Part shown: piece by piece, positions 15,544 to 15,694 of the stretch
Layout of the letters: every line of letters begins with the position of its first letter
Position numbering within the stretch: position 1 is the first letter of the stretch
Assembly (NCBI GenBank): GCA_016935295.1
Contig: JAFGRF010000116.1
Location: 1-15,694 of the forward strand
DNA from: Caldifarciminota bacterium
Lineage (GTDB): Bacteria > Hydrothermota > Tepidihabitantia > Tepidihabitantales > Tepidihabitantaceae
DNA: 15,694 bases
Direction of reading: 5' to 3'
Made by a program: the position numbers and the translations under genes
Notes under the pieces: model-generated
Database searches by the model: none
Told to the model about the DNA's origin: nothing
Seen by the model: the letters and a program-made list of their open reading frames with translations, nothing else

Positions 15544-15694
15544 CTTGGCCGCGAGGTCTCAGTTTCCAGGTATCAGTGACCAGGTGTCAGGGAATGACCA
15601 AGGGACAAGGGAGGTATCATCAGAAGTTGTGGAAAAAGGAAGAGCGGTGTCTACGATTCTATGTGATTGTTATGAAGGGTTTTAGCCCGAGAAA
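15539..15694. other. Hairpin and low-complexity right end, no gene called
   Basis: CGCGGC-TTG-GCCGCG (15539-15553) is a perfect hairpin without a T-run. It is followed by imperfect repeats around CCAGGTATCAGTGA and CCAGGTGTCAGGGA. An ATG at 15672 opens a plus-strand frame into the right edge, but it has no ribosome site and only seven codons are visible. Confidence 0.5.

Noticed and set aside
15672..15694. Possible start of a plus-strand gene at the right edge
   Set aside because: Only seven codons are visible, with no ribosome site at a workable distance.

Overview
The window is high-GC bacterial DNA (roughly 60% by eye), almost all coded on the minus strand and unusually rich in non-coding, low-complexity sequence. 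I found no rRNA, tRNA, CRISPR array or taxonomic marker. A Tad/Flp pilus operon, many GT-C membrane glycosyltransferases and 7-nt and 12-nt tandem repeats between genes suggest an uncultivated environmental bacterium. A candidate-phylum lineage such as WOR-3-like groups is only an impression.

Layout, left to right. (1) 1-1742: the start of a Tad pilus operon read leftward: promoter, structured leader, Flp pilin, A24 prepilin peptidase, TadE-like minor pilin cut by the window edge. (2) 1743-2294: no gene, ending in a 14-unit 12-nt repeat array. (3) 2297-3595: a complete IS481-type insertion sequence with 37-bp terminal inverted repeats and an apparently intact DDE transposase, the only plus-strand gene. 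(4) 3598-4135: nothing recognisable. (5) 4136-6027: a GT-C glycosyltransferase resembling the AftB/GT89 group, with its own candidate promoter. (6) 6028-7130: a second Flp pilin gene of 59 codons, with a promoter and leader that copy the plan of the first. (7) 7196-14457: a leftward cluster of a small YLDPGTGS-motif membrane protein, a membrane sulfatase/phosphotransferase-fold protein, two GT-C glycosyltransferases and a third GT-C-like gene interrupted by two in-frame TAA codons. (8) 14458-15694: gene-free DNA with two more strictly phased 12-nt arrays, hairpins and a terminator-like structure.

The genes fit an envelope or surface-appendage theme: Flp pilins are processed by the prepilin peptidase and assembled by a Tad machine lying mostly left of the window, while the cluster on the right probably moves lipid-linked sugars and decorates a surface glycan. 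A link between the two, such as pilin or envelope glycosylation, is inferred from neighbourhood only.

The strongest unexplained signal is the pair of pilin control regions. Both have TTGACA, a 16-bp spacer and a near-consensus -10. Both transcripts should begin at a stem whose base pairs covary between copies, followed by a hairpin and a second stem-loop presenting TCTGCG. I do not recognise this as a known riboswitch. Next come the doubly TAA-interrupted gene, the indel-free 12-nt arrays, and a TadE N-terminus made from a 7-nt repeat.
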